Shown here one piece after another: positions 47,627 through 57,714 of a stretch of 64,000 nt of DNA. The notes beneath the pieces are model-generated. The model did no database searches. It had not been told where the DNA came from and was given only the letters and a program-made list of their open reading frames with translations. Within the stretch, counting starts at the first letter, position 1. Each line of letters opens with the position of its first letter. A program made the translations under genes and the position numbers. Origin of the DNA: DASQFI01 sp963780895 (GTDB lineage Bacteria > Acidobacteriota > Vicinamibacteria > Vicinamibacterales > SCN-69-37); assembly GCA_963780895.1 (NCBI GenBank), contig CAWAEG010000008.1:372001-436000 (forward strand), in the 5' to 3' direction.

Positions 47627-47658
47627 TGCGTACAGGAAGTCTCGGCGTTGCATGGTGT

Positions 47659-48577
47659 TCAGGGCGTGATATCGATTCGATACTCGCCGAGGAACGTCAT
47701 GATCAACGACGCCTCGACCATATCCTTCGCCTGGAACCGGATCGAGTGCGAGTCCGTGCGCTCGAACATCGGCAGGTAGGCGAGCACTTCGGCCGGCATG
47801 TAGTTCTTGAACGAGACGTCCACGGTGACGGGGCCCGCGACGCGGTACGGCTTGAACTCGGCGCGGCGGCCGAGCGCCGCGCGGACGCGCTCGCCAATGA
47901 GCGCCGCAGACGCTTCGGGCGTGAGGCTGCTGGCCGAGTGAAACCCGAGGCTCTTCTTGGTCTCCGCCGCCTCGATGTTGCCAATCGCCTTTCGCACTTC
48001 GGCAATCGCGGCATCGTCGCCGGACATCATGACGACGGGCACGTTGAAGTGGCCGGCAATCGCCGCGTTCCAGGATCCTTCTGTGACGTTGGTGCCGTTC
48101 AGGGCTACGCGGGTCAGATTCGCGCTCGAGAACGTGTGCGCGCGGACGCCCGCGGTGTTGTTCGTGCCGCGCGTGATACCCGATGTAGATGAGCGCATCG
48201 ACATTCTCGTCCACGCCCGCAACCATGCCCAGGCGGCGCGGCCACGACCTGATGACGCGGACATTCATTGGAAACTGATCGATGAGCAGGTTCTGCCCGT
48301 TGCCGTGTGCGTCGGCGACGACGATCTCCGTCGCGCCGGCGGCGCGCGCCGCGTTGACGGCCGCCAGTGCTTCCCGCGTCATGAACTCGCGAAATCGGCC
48401 GTACTCGAACCCGGTTGGTCCAAGCTGCTCGCCGGTCACGGCGCCCGCGACGCCCTCCATGTCGACCGAGATGAGTACTTTCAGGCGCGGCGGCTGGCCT
48501 TGATCGCCCATCGCCGCGACGCTCCACGCACCAGCGAACACGAGCGCCGCTCCGGCAGCGCACCGACTGAGAAACAT
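47659..48577 (-). CDS. Secreted M55-family D-aminopeptidase (DppA-like), one frameshift
   Basis: About 305 aa when repaired. Signal peptide from MFLSRCAAGAALVFAGAW. Zinc ligands of the M55 family are seen in ISVDMEGVAGAV (Asp, Glu), DAHGNGQN (His) and GYHA (His), with ALNGTNVTEGSWNAAIAGH later. One extra base near 48183 (GCGCGGC instead of GCGGC) separates the last two parts. M55 enzymes cut D-amino-acid dipeptides such as D-Ala-D-Ala. The gene is divergent from the M20 peptidase gene. Confidence 0.87.
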
Positions 48578-48622
48578 GATTGACCTCGCTTGGCCGCCGA
48601 TTCTATCGTGCCGAAAGGCTGG

Positions 48623-48628
48623 CATAAT
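48623..48628 (+). promoter_or_regulatory. -10-like CATAAT at leaderless distance
   Basis: CATAAT ends seven bases before the ATG at 48636, so transcription would begin at or next to the start codon. No ribosome site is present. Confidence 0.45.
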
Positions 48629-48635
48629 CGCCCCC

Positions 48636-50186
48636 ATGCGAACGAGTGACCGCCTGATCATGGCCAGTGCGATCACCGTCGCTCTGGCCGCCGTCCTCGC
48701 CGCGCAATCCGGCCCCGACGTCGTCGCGCGTTATCGCGAGGTCAATGGTCCGCGCATCCTGCGCGACTTCGCGACCCTGCTGACCTATCCCAATCGCGCG
48801 CGCGATACCGCGGATATCGAGCGGGCCGCGACGTACATCCGCGACCAGCTGCAGGCCGCCGGCGTGAAGTCGGAACTGCTCCGCGCGGATGGCGCGCCTC
48901 CCATCGTCTACGGCGCGCTCACCGTGCCGGGCGCCACGCGCACGCTCGGGATTTACGTCCACTACGACGGCCAACCGGTGGATCCGCAGGCGTGGACGCA
49001 TCCGCCGTTCGAGCCGACGCTCTACACGGCCGCGATGGAGGCTGGCGGCAAGCCACGGCCGATGCCCAAAGACGGTGAGCCGATCGATCCGGAATGGCGG
49101 CTCTATGCGCGATCGGCCGGTGACGACAAGGCGCCGATTGCCGCGATCCTTGCCGTGCTGCAGGCGTTTCGCGAACAGAAGATTGTGCCCACCTCCAACC
49201 TCGTGTTTTTCCTGGATGGGGAAGAAGAGGCGGGATCGCCGCACCTGGGCGAGTACCTCACGCGCTATCGCGATCGCGTCGATCCCATCGACATCTGGCT
49301 GTTCTTCGACGGACCGGTGCACCAGAGCGGCCGGCCGCAGATCACGTTCGGCGTCCGCGGATCGATGGGGCTCGAAGTGACGGTCTACGGCGCCACGCGC
49401 GAGCTGCACTCCGGTCACTACGGCAATTGGGCGCCCGACACGCCGCAAATCCTGGCGCGCCTGCTCGCGACCATGAAGGACGAGCACGGCAAAGTGCTCG
49501 TCGAAGGGTGGTACGACTCGGCCGAGCCGATTGGGGCCGAGGAGCGAGCGGCGCTTGCTGCGATGCCCGACTACGACGCGGCGCTCAAACGCGAGCTGGG
49601 ACTCGCCGCCACGGAAGGGCAGCCCGCAACGCTTGCCGCGCGACTGCTTCTGCCGGCCTTGACCGTCAGGGGCATCTCGGGTGGCAACACGGGCGCGCTC
49701 GCGAGCAACGTGATTCCGGCGACCGCGACGGCCGCCCTCGGCATCCGCCTCGTCAAAGGCAACGACCCGGCGGCGATGCGGGCGCTCATTGTCCGCCACA
49801 TCGAACGACAGGGCTTCCACGTCGTGACGACCGATCCCGATCAGGCGACGCGCCTGACGTACCCGCGCATCGCCAAGGTGACCGGCGGCACCGACGCGTC
49901 CCCGGCCGCCCGAACGTCGATGGCCAATCCCTTCGCGCGTCAGATCGTCGCTGCCGCCGGACGCGCCGCCGCCCGACGGTTCGGCCCGGAGTCGCTGCTC
50001 ATCGCGCCGGGCATGGGCGGGACGCTGCCGCTCAACCTCTTCACCGACGTCGCCGGCAAGCCGGCCGTGATCGTGCCGATGGCGAACCACGACAACAATC
50101 AGCACGGCGCCAACGAGAACCTGAGGATCGCGAATCTCTGGTACGGGATGGATCTGTACGCGGCGCTGTTGACCATGCAGCGCTGA
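48636..50186 (+). CDS. M20-family zinc peptidase with signal peptide
   Basis: 516 aa. A signal peptide (about residues 1-24, ending VLAAQS) is followed by metal-site motifs YVHYDGQP (His), SAGDDKAP (Asp) and DGEEEAGSP (Glu-Glu), then the dimerisation domain and PMANHDNNQHGANE, which carries the last zinc ligands. It should be a periplasmic or secreted exopeptidase for short peptides. The frame is intact. Confidence 0.9.
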   Translation: MRTSDRLIMASAITVALAAVLAAQSGPDVVARYREVNGPRILRDFATLLTYPNRARDTADIERAATYIRDQLQAAGVKSELLRADGAPPIVYGALTVPGATRTLGIYVHYDGQPVDPQAWTHPPFEPTLYTAAMEAGGKPRPMPKDGEPIDPEWRLYARSAGDDKAPIAAILAVLQAFREQKIVPTSNLVFFLDGEEEAGSPHLGEYLTRYRDRVDPIDIWLFFDGPVHQSGRPQITFGVRGSMGLEVTVYGATRELHSGHYGNWAPDTPQILARLLATMKDEHGKVLVEGWYDSAEPIGAEERAALAAMPDYDAALKRELGLAATEGQPATLAARLLLPALTVRGISGGNTGALASNVIPATATAALGIRLVKGNDPAAMRALIVRHIERQGFHVVTTDPDQATRLTYPRIAKVTGGTDASPAARTSMANPFARQIVAAAGRAAARRFGPESLLIAPGMGGTLPLNLFTDVAGKPAVIVPMANHDNNQHGANENLRIANLWYGMDLYAALLTMQR

Positions 50187-50328
50187 TCAAATACCTCAAC
50201 GTTGCGAAGGGTGCCTATTAGGGCGGTTCTGGGCACCGAACACCACGAACGTCTATCTGTCATCCACGGATTTTCCAGCATTTCCAAAAACATTTCATTC
50301 AAAGGCGTTTTCAGGCGCACTTAAAGGA

Positions 50329-50334
50329 TACAAT
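50329..50334 (+). promoter_or_regulatory. Possible -10 (TACAAT) in the gap before the Oar-like receptor
   Basis: The 50187-50441 gap holds no gene. It is AT-richer than its surroundings, with TTTTCCAGCATTTCC. TACAAT lies 107 bases upstream of the receptor ATG, with TTTTCA 15 bases further upstream as a weak -35. Confidence 0.3.
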
Positions 50335-50441
50335 TCTGCGGCTCCAGGCTCCCCGGCCCCAGCGAGCAATTACGGTCGCCGTCTGTCCTGCCGAGTATTT
50401 CGAGCCTGTAACACAACACGCTCGATTCTTTATGAGGCTTC

Positions 50442-53234
50442 ATGAGGCGTCTTACACCAGTGCTTGTACGTCTGTTCCTCGTCGTTACTCTGTTGGGTTG
50501 CGCATCACCGGTATTCGCGCAAATCCAATCCGGCAGCATCCTCGTCAACCTGAAAGATGAGCAGGGCGGTGTCATGCCCGGCGTCACGGTGACGATCACG
50601 GGCCCGACATTGCTCGCGGCCATGGTCGGGACGACCGACTCCGGCGGCGCCTACCGGGCTCCCGCGCTGGCCCCCGGCCGGTATGCGGTCAAGCTCGAGT
50701 TGAGCGGATTCCAGCCCATGGAGCATCCGGATGTGGTCGTGAACGTCGGCCAGACGTCGTCGTTCGACGTCGTCATGAAAGTCGCAGCCATCAAGGAGGT
50801 CTTCACCGTTCAGGCGGCGATTCCGACCATCGACACGACGAGCAACAACGTCAGCACCCAGATCAATCTCGGCATTCTCCAGAACACGCCGGGCGGGCGC
50901 GACATCTGGAGCCTGCTGCAGAGCAAGGGATCGGGTCTCACGACCAACCGGATCGACGTCGGCGGCAGCGAATCGGGCCAGCAGGCCGGCTTCGTCGTCC
51001 GCGGGACGCAGCACTCTCAGAACACGCAGGCGTTGAATGGCGTCAACGTGACCGATCCCGTCACGACAGGTTTTGCGCAGTTCTATTACGACTACGACAC
51101 GTTTCAGGAAGTGCAGGTTTCGACCGGCGCGCATCCCATCGAGGTAGGCCCACCGGGTGTGTACGTGAACATGGTGACGAAGACGGGGACCAACGTCCTG
51201 AAAGGGCTCGTGTCCTTCTACTACCAGAACGACAGCCTTCAGAGCGACAACATCGACGAGGAGCTTGAAGCCCAAGGAATCACAAAAGTTGGGTTTGATT
51301 ACCTGTCGGACTTCACGGCGCAGGCCGGCGGCCCGCTCGTCAAGGACAAGCTCCACTTTTTCGGCGCGTATCGCGACTGGCGCGTCCACCGGTTCGTGGC
51401 CGGCTTTGTCGACGATCAGGGCGTTCCCGTCGTCGAGCCGACGGACATGTACTCGTTCCTTGCGAACGCCACCTACCAGCTCAAGCCGAATCAGCGGCTG
51501 ATGGGGTTCTGGACCCGTCAGGAGTACAACAAGCCGGAGCGAGACGCGAGCGCGCTGAACACGCCCATCTCCAACTACAACGAGGACGACACGTTCAGGA
51601 TCTACCAGGGCGTCTGGAGCAACATCCTGAACGATCGTGCCTATCTCGAAGCGCGCGGGAGTTTCGTCGACATTTCCTTTCCGCTGTTGATCAAGGACGA
51701 AGCCAAGGCGGCCGGCAATCAGTCCACTATCGAATTGACGACCGGCAAAGTCACCGGCGCCAATAACAACGAGCAAATCAGCCAGCGCAAGCGGCTCCAG
51801 CTCAACACGGTGCTGTCCTGGTACAAGGCGCAGTGGCTGGGCGGACGTCACGAGTTGAAGTTCGGTTGGGATTTCGCCAACAACAACGTCTCGGCGGACG
51901 TGACTGCGCTCGGCGACACGAACGTGGCACTGTTCCAGGGCTTCCAGGCGTTTGCCCTGCATCTGAATACGCCGGTCCATCCGGAGGAGACCATTCGGAC
52001 CAACGCGCTCTTTGCGTCCGACACGTACCAGCGCGGCCCTGTCACGCTGAACTTTGGCGTGCGCTTCGACCAGGCACGCGGGAGCGTGCCCGAGCAGTCG
52101 AGTCCGGCCGGCACCTTCACCGCCGCTCGCAACTTTTCGTCGCTCGGCACGCTCGTCGACTGGAACACGTTGTCGCCTCGGGGTGGCGTCATCTATCAAC
52201 TGACACGGGACGGCAAGACGGTCCTCAAGGCGAGTGCTGCCCGTTACTATCACCAGATCAGCACGACCATCCTCAGCTCGGCCAATCCAAACAGCATCGG
52301 ATTCGAGGTCTTCGAGTGGCTGGACTTGAACCAGGATTTCAAGTTTCAGCCGGGCGAGGAAGGCGGATTCCTGGGTGCGTCCGGAGGTCTTCAGACCTCG
52401 ATCGATCCCGACTTGAAGGCGCCGCACACGGACGAGTTTCTGTTCACCGTCGAGCGCGAGATCATGCGCGATTTTCGGTTGACCGGCACGTTGAGCTTCC
52501 GCAACGACCGGCGCCAGGTCGGGGTGCAGGACGTCACGAGCACGTGGGAACCGGTTCCGTTCCAGGATCCGGTGACAGGCAACACCATCACTGTCTTCAA
52601 CCAGGTCTTCGACCAAGTCACCGGTCCGCTGTTCAGCGTCGTCAACAGCGCGCAGCTCGATCAGGATTTCAGCGGCTTCGAAGTGATTGCCACCAAGCGG
52701 CTCTCCAACCGGTGGCAGCTCCTCGGATCCTATGCCGTCTCGAAGGCCATCCAGGAACAGGTGTCGGTCGAGGGCAGCAATATCTTCGGTTTCGGCGCCA
52801 TCCCCGTCGATCCGAACAATGGCGTCAACGCCCGCGGACCGCTCTTCTGGGACCGCACCCACATGTTCAAGGTCTCCGGCAGCTACCTGATGGGGTGGGA
52901 CATCCTGGCCTCGGGAAACCTGCTGATCCAGAGCGGACCCGTCTTCACGCGGACGGTCCTTGTCGAGGGGTTGAACCAGGCTCCGTTCACGGTTTATGCC
53001 GAGCCGCGGGATGTCTCCGACCGGCTGGACACGCTGACGATGGTCGACCTGCGCGCGTCGAAGGCGTTCAGGCTGGGCGGCAACCGGTCGATCGAGGCCC
53101 TGATGGACGTCTACAACCTTTTCAACGCGAACACAGTATTGAATGCAAATACGCTGACCGGGCCGGCGTTCGGCAGTCCGTTGACGGTACTTTCGCCGCG
53201 GATCATCCGGTTTGGCGGGAGGTTTTTGTTCTAG
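50442..53234 (+). CDS. Oar-like TonB-dependent outer membrane protein
   Basis: 930 aa, frame intact. Signal peptide in the first 26 residues (ends SPVFA). Carboxypeptidase-regulatory-like domain: GSILVNLKDEQGGVMPGVTV, SGGAYRAPALAPGRY. Plug-like region with GSESGQQAGFVVRG and QALNGVNVTD. The barrel has YYQNDSL, TAQAGGPLVKDKLHFFGAY and NAFTLDHTR-type features (GPLFWDRTHMFKVSG), and ends RFGGRFLF with a terminal phenylalanine for barrel assembly. It is of the Oar/Cna-B type common in Acidobacteria, thought to take up or export large molecules. The last 130 bases are duplicated at 55418-55547. Confidence 0.9.
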   Translation: MRRLTPVLVRLFLVVTLLGCASPVFAQIQSGSILVNLKDEQGGVMPGVTVTITGPTLLAAMVGTTDSGGAYRAPALAPGRYAVKLELSGFQPMEHPDVVVNVGQTSSFDVVMKVAAIKEVFTVQAAIPTIDTTSNNVSTQINLGILQNTPGGRDIWSLLQSKGSGLTTNRIDVGGSESGQQAGFVVRGTQHSQNTQALNGVNVTDPVTTGFAQFYYDYDTFQEVQVSTGAHPIEVGPPGVYVNMVTKTGTNVLKGLVSFYYQNDSLQSDNIDEELEAQGITKVGFDYLSDFTAQAGGPLVKDKLHFFGAYRDWRVHRFVAGFVDDQGVPVVEPTDMYSFLANATYQLKPNQRLMGFWTRQEYNKPERDASALNTPISNYNEDDTFRIYQGVWSNILNDRAYLEARGSFVDISFPLLIKDEAKAAGNQSTIELTTGKVTGANNNEQISQRKRLQLNTVLSWYKAQWLGGRHELKFGWDFANNNVSADVTALGDTNVALFQGFQAFALHLNTPVHPEETIRTNALFASDTYQRGPVTLNFGVRFDQARGSVPEQSSPAGTFTAARNFSSLGTLVDWNTLSPRGGVIYQLTRDGKTVLKASAARYYHQISTTILSSANPNSIGFEVFEWLDLNQDFKFQPGEEGGFLGASGGLQTSIDPDLKAPHTDEFLFTVEREIMRDFRLTGTLSFRNDRRQVGVQDVTSTWEPVPFQDPVTGNTITVFNQVFDQVTGPLFSVVNSAQLDQDFSGFEVIATKRLSNRWQLLGSYAVSKAIQEQVSVEGSNIFGFGAIPVDPNNGVNARGPLFWDRTHMFKVSGSYLMGWDILASGNLLIQSGPVFTRTVLVEGLNQAPFTVYAEPRDVSDRLDTLTMVDLRASKAFRLGGNRSIEALMDVYNLFNANTVLNANTLTGPAFGSPLTVLSPRIIRFGGRFLF

Positions 53235-53300
53235 GCACCACGCACGACCGAGGCGGACGTCCCCAGGTCCCTCTCGCCAACTGAGGGGAAGGAGCAAGGT

Positions 53301-55353
53301 ATGAGTATCGCAAGATTACGAGTTCTGGCAATCGCGGTTGCGCTGGCCGGCAGCGGAGTGGCGATCTCGCTGCTGCACGCGCAAGGCGGGAATCCCCCAG
53401 CTTGGGTCGTCGGCGATGTATTCGTCGCGGTCGGTAGTGGTAAGTACGAGGTCCGGTCCAGCGCAGGCACGCTCAAACAGACGATCACCTCCAATGTCAA
53501 CCCGAAGAAAGACGTCGCCGGATGCTGGTTCGACTCCCAGTTCAATCTGTACACCGCCGACTTCAACAACACGAAGGTAGTGAAGTACAACTTCGCCACG
53601 CCGCACGCGGCGTCGACGTTCGCCAATACGGAACTGCAGGCGCCCGACGGCCACAGCAGTTCGATCGTGATGGCGGTGAACGGTGACGTCTACGTCGGCA
53701 ACGCCGGCAACGCGAATGGCACAGGCACCCGGAACATCCTGAGATACCGGAGCGACGGCGCGTTCCTCGGCTCCTTCACGCCAGCCGTCGAAGACCGCGG
53801 CATCGACTGGATGGACCTGGCCACAGATCAGCGGACGATGTTCTACACGTCGAGAGGCCGCCTCATCAAGCGGTTCAACGTCGGCACGATCACCCAGCTT
53901 GGAAACTTCGCCGACCTCTCTACAACGACCCCGACCGGCGAGGCGTATGCCATTCGCCTCCTGCCGCCGTTCGATGGCACCGGGGGACTGCTCGTCGCCG
54001 ACAACGTCAACATCAAGCGGTTGAATGGCGCTGGTGCCGTGGTGGCGACGTACGACTACGACCCTGCCGGCAGCAATAACGATGAGGACACCTTTCAGTC
54101 GTTGAACCTGGATCCCGATGGCCTGCACTTCTGGGCCGGCGGCAACTCGACCGGCAGGCTGTACCGATTCGCGCTCAACTCGCCAACGCCAGATCTCGGC
54201 CCGATCCAGACGGACGGCAAGGGCGCTCTCATGGGCATCTGCGTCCTGGGCGAGCCGCAGACGCAGGTTCGGCCGCTGGCGCTGTCGAACCCCTCCGGCT
54301 CGACGCAGCTCATCGACATCACGGCGCCGTTCGGCGACCCGGCGGCCACCGGCGAGAACGCGTCCTACAGCTTCAGCACCTGGCGGCTGCGGATTCGCGT
54401 CAAGGCCGGTCAGTCAGTCATGGCGGCGGTGAGCTTCACGCCGGAGTCAACCACGATGGCCTGCAATACGTCCGATCCCGCCGACTTCGACTGTCGCTTC
54501 ACGAATCTGGACAACATCGCGAACACGCAGTGCGTGCCGTTCTTCAGGGATCCGAGCGCGCCGAATGCCCTCAATTCGCTGGACCCGTACCGCTGTGGGT
54601 ACTACCGCGTCAAGGGCGTGCCGGTCTGCACCTCGCCAGGAAACTGCCCGTTCGACGAGCCGTTCGTGGCGAATTCAACCGACATCCAGGCCGAGATCAT
54701 CCTGAATCTGACGAACCCGCCGACGTCCGTCTTCAACATTCCCGTGCTCTTCGGCAATGGCGTGAAGGGCAACCCGCGGCTCGCGCGCGATCCCGACTCG
54801 ATTGGCGGGAATCAGTTCGGTATCGACTCGACGACCGCCGTCATCGACTGGCCGGCGTTCGGCTCGGGCTTTCCAAACGACTACAGCCCAGTACAGCGGG
54901 CGACCTCGACTCCGGGCGGCGGGTGCGCGACGATCATCAGCCCGAACGGCTCGGGTCATAACAGCGGCGCGTCGATCAAGATGGTCGTGGACGTGAAGAC
55001 CGGGCCGATCGTGAATGGTGTGTGCACGGGCAGCCCGGTAACGGGCGCGTCGATTGCGCCGAAGAACATCACGCTGGCGGTCGCCGGCACCGGGACGAAC
55101 ACGAACCTGCTCATCTACTGCGTGCACCCCAGCTCGAATGATTGCTTCCAGGAGAGCAGCCCGGGCCGCTATCAGGCCAACGTGGATCTCGACCCGGTCT
55201 TCCTTCCACCCGACAACGTCAACCCCTACATCTTCGCGGTGACGTCGGTGAACATCCAGGACGCGCTCGGGCCGAACAACCCGGGCGTATTCCCGCCCAC
55301 ATCGCGGCAGGTACTTTATCTGCCAGAACGGATCGAACTGCGGGTCTCAGTAA
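53301..55353 (+). CDS. Secreted protein of unknown function, copy 1 (late frameshift)
   Basis: About 683 aa. AAGGAG precedes the ATG; signal peptide MSIARLRVLAIAVALAGSG. The first half has loosely repeated strands (GCWFDSQFNLYTADFNNTKVVKYN, GDVYVGNAGN, LRYRSDGAFLGSF, LLVADNVNIKRLNGAG) suggesting an NHL/SMP-30-like propeller. The second half has paired cysteines (CNTSDPADFDC, CVPFF, RCGYYRV, CTSPGNC) and a VPEST-like beta domain. One extra G near 55311 breaks the end; repaired it reads RQYFICQNGSNCGSQ with a TAA at 55351. Not recognised beyond this. It directly follows the receptor gene, so export or surface display through it is possible. Confidence 0.8.
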
Positions 55354-55373
55354 GTCGCTACTGTGATCGACGA

Positions 55374-55408
55374 AGAGCCGGGTCTACGGGCCCGGCTCTT
55401 TCTTTTTC
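55374..55408 (+). terminator. Rho-independent terminator
   Basis: AGAGCCGGG pairs with CCCGGCTCT around an eight-base loop, followed by TTTCTTTTT. It ends the first copy of the secreted-protein gene. Confidence 0.85.
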
Positions 55409-55614
55409 ACGCGACGGTGATGTCTACAACCTTTTCAACGCGAACAAGTATTGAATGCAAATGCGCTGACCGGGACCGCTTTCGGCAGTCCGTTGACGGT
55501 GCTTTCGCGGCGGATCATCCGGTTCGGCGGAAGGTTCTTTTTCTAGGTCGACGCACGACCGAGGTGGACGTGATCCCCAGGTCCCGTCTCGCTACTGAGG
55601 GGAAGGAGCAAGTT

Positions 55615-57631
55615 ATGAGCATCGTAAGAATACGAATCCTGGCAGTCGCCGTGGCGCTGGCCGGCAGCGGACTGGCAATCTCGCTGCTGCACGCGCAAAC
55701 ATCCCCAGAGTGGAAGGTCGGCGATGTGTTCGTCGCGATTGGCAACAGTCAGTACCGAGGTCCGTTCCAACACCGGCGCGCTCAAGCAGACGATTACGAT
55801 CGGCACGACGGTGGGCTCTGAAACCGCGGGGTGCTGGTTCGATTCGCAGTTCAATCTCTACACCACTGATTTCACCAACACCAAGGTCGTCAAGCACAAT
55901 CTCGCGGTTCCGCACTACTATTCGCCGTTTGCCGACCCGGCGTTGAACCTCGCGCAGAACAGCGAGTCGATCGTGATGGCCGTCAACGGTGACGTGTACG
56001 TTGGTCACGCCGGCAACGACGGAGGCGCGAAGTTGCTCCGCTACCGGAGCGATGGTACGTTCCTCGATGCCTTCAATCCCGACCTGGATCAGCAGGGCGT
56101 CGACTGGATCGATTTGTCCACCGATCAGCGGACGATGTTCTACACATCGAGAGGACGCGAGATCAAGCGGTTCAACGTCGGCAACAATACCCAACTCCCG
56201 GACTTCGTCGATCTCTCCCCGACAACCCCGACCGGCCAGGCCTTCGCCATCCGGCTCCTGGGCCCTTCGTTCAACGGCAGTGACGGCCTGCTCGTCGCCG
56301 ACAACGTCAACATCAAGCGGTTGAATGGCGCCGGCGCGGTGGTGACGACGTACGACGTGACGGGGGAGGACGATTGGCGTTCCTTGAACCTGGATCCTGA
56401 CGGCGTGCACTTCTGGGCGGGCGGGCTCACGACCGGCAAGCTCTACCGGTTCAACCTGGCCTCCGGCACACCAGATCTCGGTCCGTTCACCACGGCCGGT
56501 GCCGGCAACCTCAGGGGCATCTGCGTCATGGGCCAACCGCAGACGCAGATCCGGCCCCTGCAGCTGTCGAACGCTACCGGCTCCACGCAGCTCAGGGACG
56601 TCACGGCGCCGTTCGGTGACCCGGCCGCTATCGGCGAGAACGACTTCTACAGCTTCAGCACCTGGCGGCTGCGGATTCGCGTCAAGCCGAATCAGACGGT
56701 TGTCGCGGCGGTCAGCTTCACGCCGGAGTCGACCACGAATACGTGCAATACGTCCGATCCCAACGATATCGACTGTCGCTTGACGCAGTTGGACAACATT
56801 ACGGACACGCGGTGCGTGCCGTTCTTCAATGATCCGAGCGCGCCGGGCGACGGCTCGCTGAACCCCTACCGCTGTGCCTACTACCGCGTCAAGGACGCGC
56901 CGGTCTGCTCGACCGGGCCAGCAAGCTGTCCCTTCGATGAGGCGTTCGTTTTGAACTCGACCGACATCCTGGCCGAGGTCATCCTGAACCTGACGAACCC
57001 GCCCTCGACGGTCTTCAACATTAACGCGCTCTTCGGCAATGGCGTGAAGGGCAATCCGCGGCTCGCGCGTGATCCCGATTCGATAACTGGCAATCAGTTC
57101 GGCATCGACTCGACCACCGCCGTCATCGACTGGCCGGCGTTCGGCTCCGGCTTTCCAAACGACTACAGCCCCGTGCAGCGGGCGACCTCGAATCCCGGCT
57201 CCTGCGCGGAGATCGTCAAGCCCGCCAAAGGCAAAGACAGCGGTTCGGTGATGGTGATCGAAGTGCACGTCAAGACCGGGCCCGTGGTCGACGGGCATTG
57301 CACGGGCAACCCGATCACGGGTGCCGCGACGTCACCGAACAAGATGACGCTCGCGATCGCCGGGACCGGGAGCAACAACACGCTCCTCATCTTCTGTAAG
57401 GAGCCCGGCAACACGTCGAACAAGTGCTTCCGCGAGAAGAAGCCCGGCGAGTATCACGCCAACGTGGAACTCGACCCGAGCGCGATTCCGCCGGACGCCG
57501 TGAATCCGTACGTCTTCGCGGTGACGTCGGTGAACGACCCGAACGCGACGGGACCGCAAAACCCCGGCATCTTCCCGCCGACGTCGCGGCAGTACTTCGT
57601 CTGCCCGATCGGGGGGAACTGCGGCGGGTAG
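55615..57631 (+). CDS. Secreted protein of unknown function, copy 2 (early frameshift)
   Basis: About 671 aa, the tandem paralogue of the gene at 53301. AAGGAG at 55603 precedes ATG; signal peptide MSIVRIRILAVAVALAGSG. One extra C near 55757 (TACCGAG for TACGAG) breaks the frame 48 codons in. The same propeller-like half (GCWFDSQFNLYTTDFTNTKV) and cysteine pattern (CNTSDPNDIDC, CVPFF, RCAYYRV, CSTGPASC) follow. The intact end reads SRQYFVCPIGGNCGG, which shows how copy 1 should end. Both copies share a terminator type, so each can be its own transcript. Confidence 0.82.
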
Positions 57632-57653
57632 CGCTGAGGACGAGGACACACGC

Positions 57654-57686
57654 AGAGCCGGGCCTTCGGGCCCGGCTCTTTTCTTG
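57654..57686 (+). terminator. Rho-independent terminator
   Basis: AGAGCCGGGCC-TTCG-GGCCCGGCTCT is an 11-base-pair stem with a TTCG tetraloop, followed by TTTTCTT. It is almost the same as the terminator of copy 1 and may also serve the convergent kinase gene. Confidence 0.88.
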
Positions 57687-57714
57687 TACGGCCTGAAGTG
57701 ACCTCGAGGCCTGG

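Larger units (their letters stand above)
53103..57631 (+). repeat. Tandem duplication of about 2.3 kb (units 53103-55408 and 55418-57631)
   Basis: Both units run from the receptor's DVYNLFNAN codons through its stop, the AAGGAG-containing gap and a complete secreted-protein gene to a strong hairpin terminator. In unit 2 the receptor part is only a 130-base 3' stub (55418-55547) with one base lost. Non-coding sequence is also conserved, for example CACGACCGAGG and CTGAGGGGAAGGAGCAAG. Confidence 0.85.

Noticed and set aside
48603..50105. 500-codon minus-strand frame opposite the M20 peptidase
   Set aside because: Antisense shadow with biased composition and no family sequence.
50505..53297. 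930-codon open frame on the minus strand opposite the Oar-like receptor
   Set aside because: It mirrors an intact receptor gene, has no domain or signal, and is the usual antisense open frame of high-GC DNA.
53103..57631. CRISPR-like or satellite repeat
   Set aside because: Only two units of about 2.3 kb carrying genes; this is a tandem gene duplication.
57654..57686. Attachment site or riboswitch at the GC-rich palindrome
   Set aside because: A stable stem with a TTCG loop and T run right after a stop codon is fully explained as a terminator.
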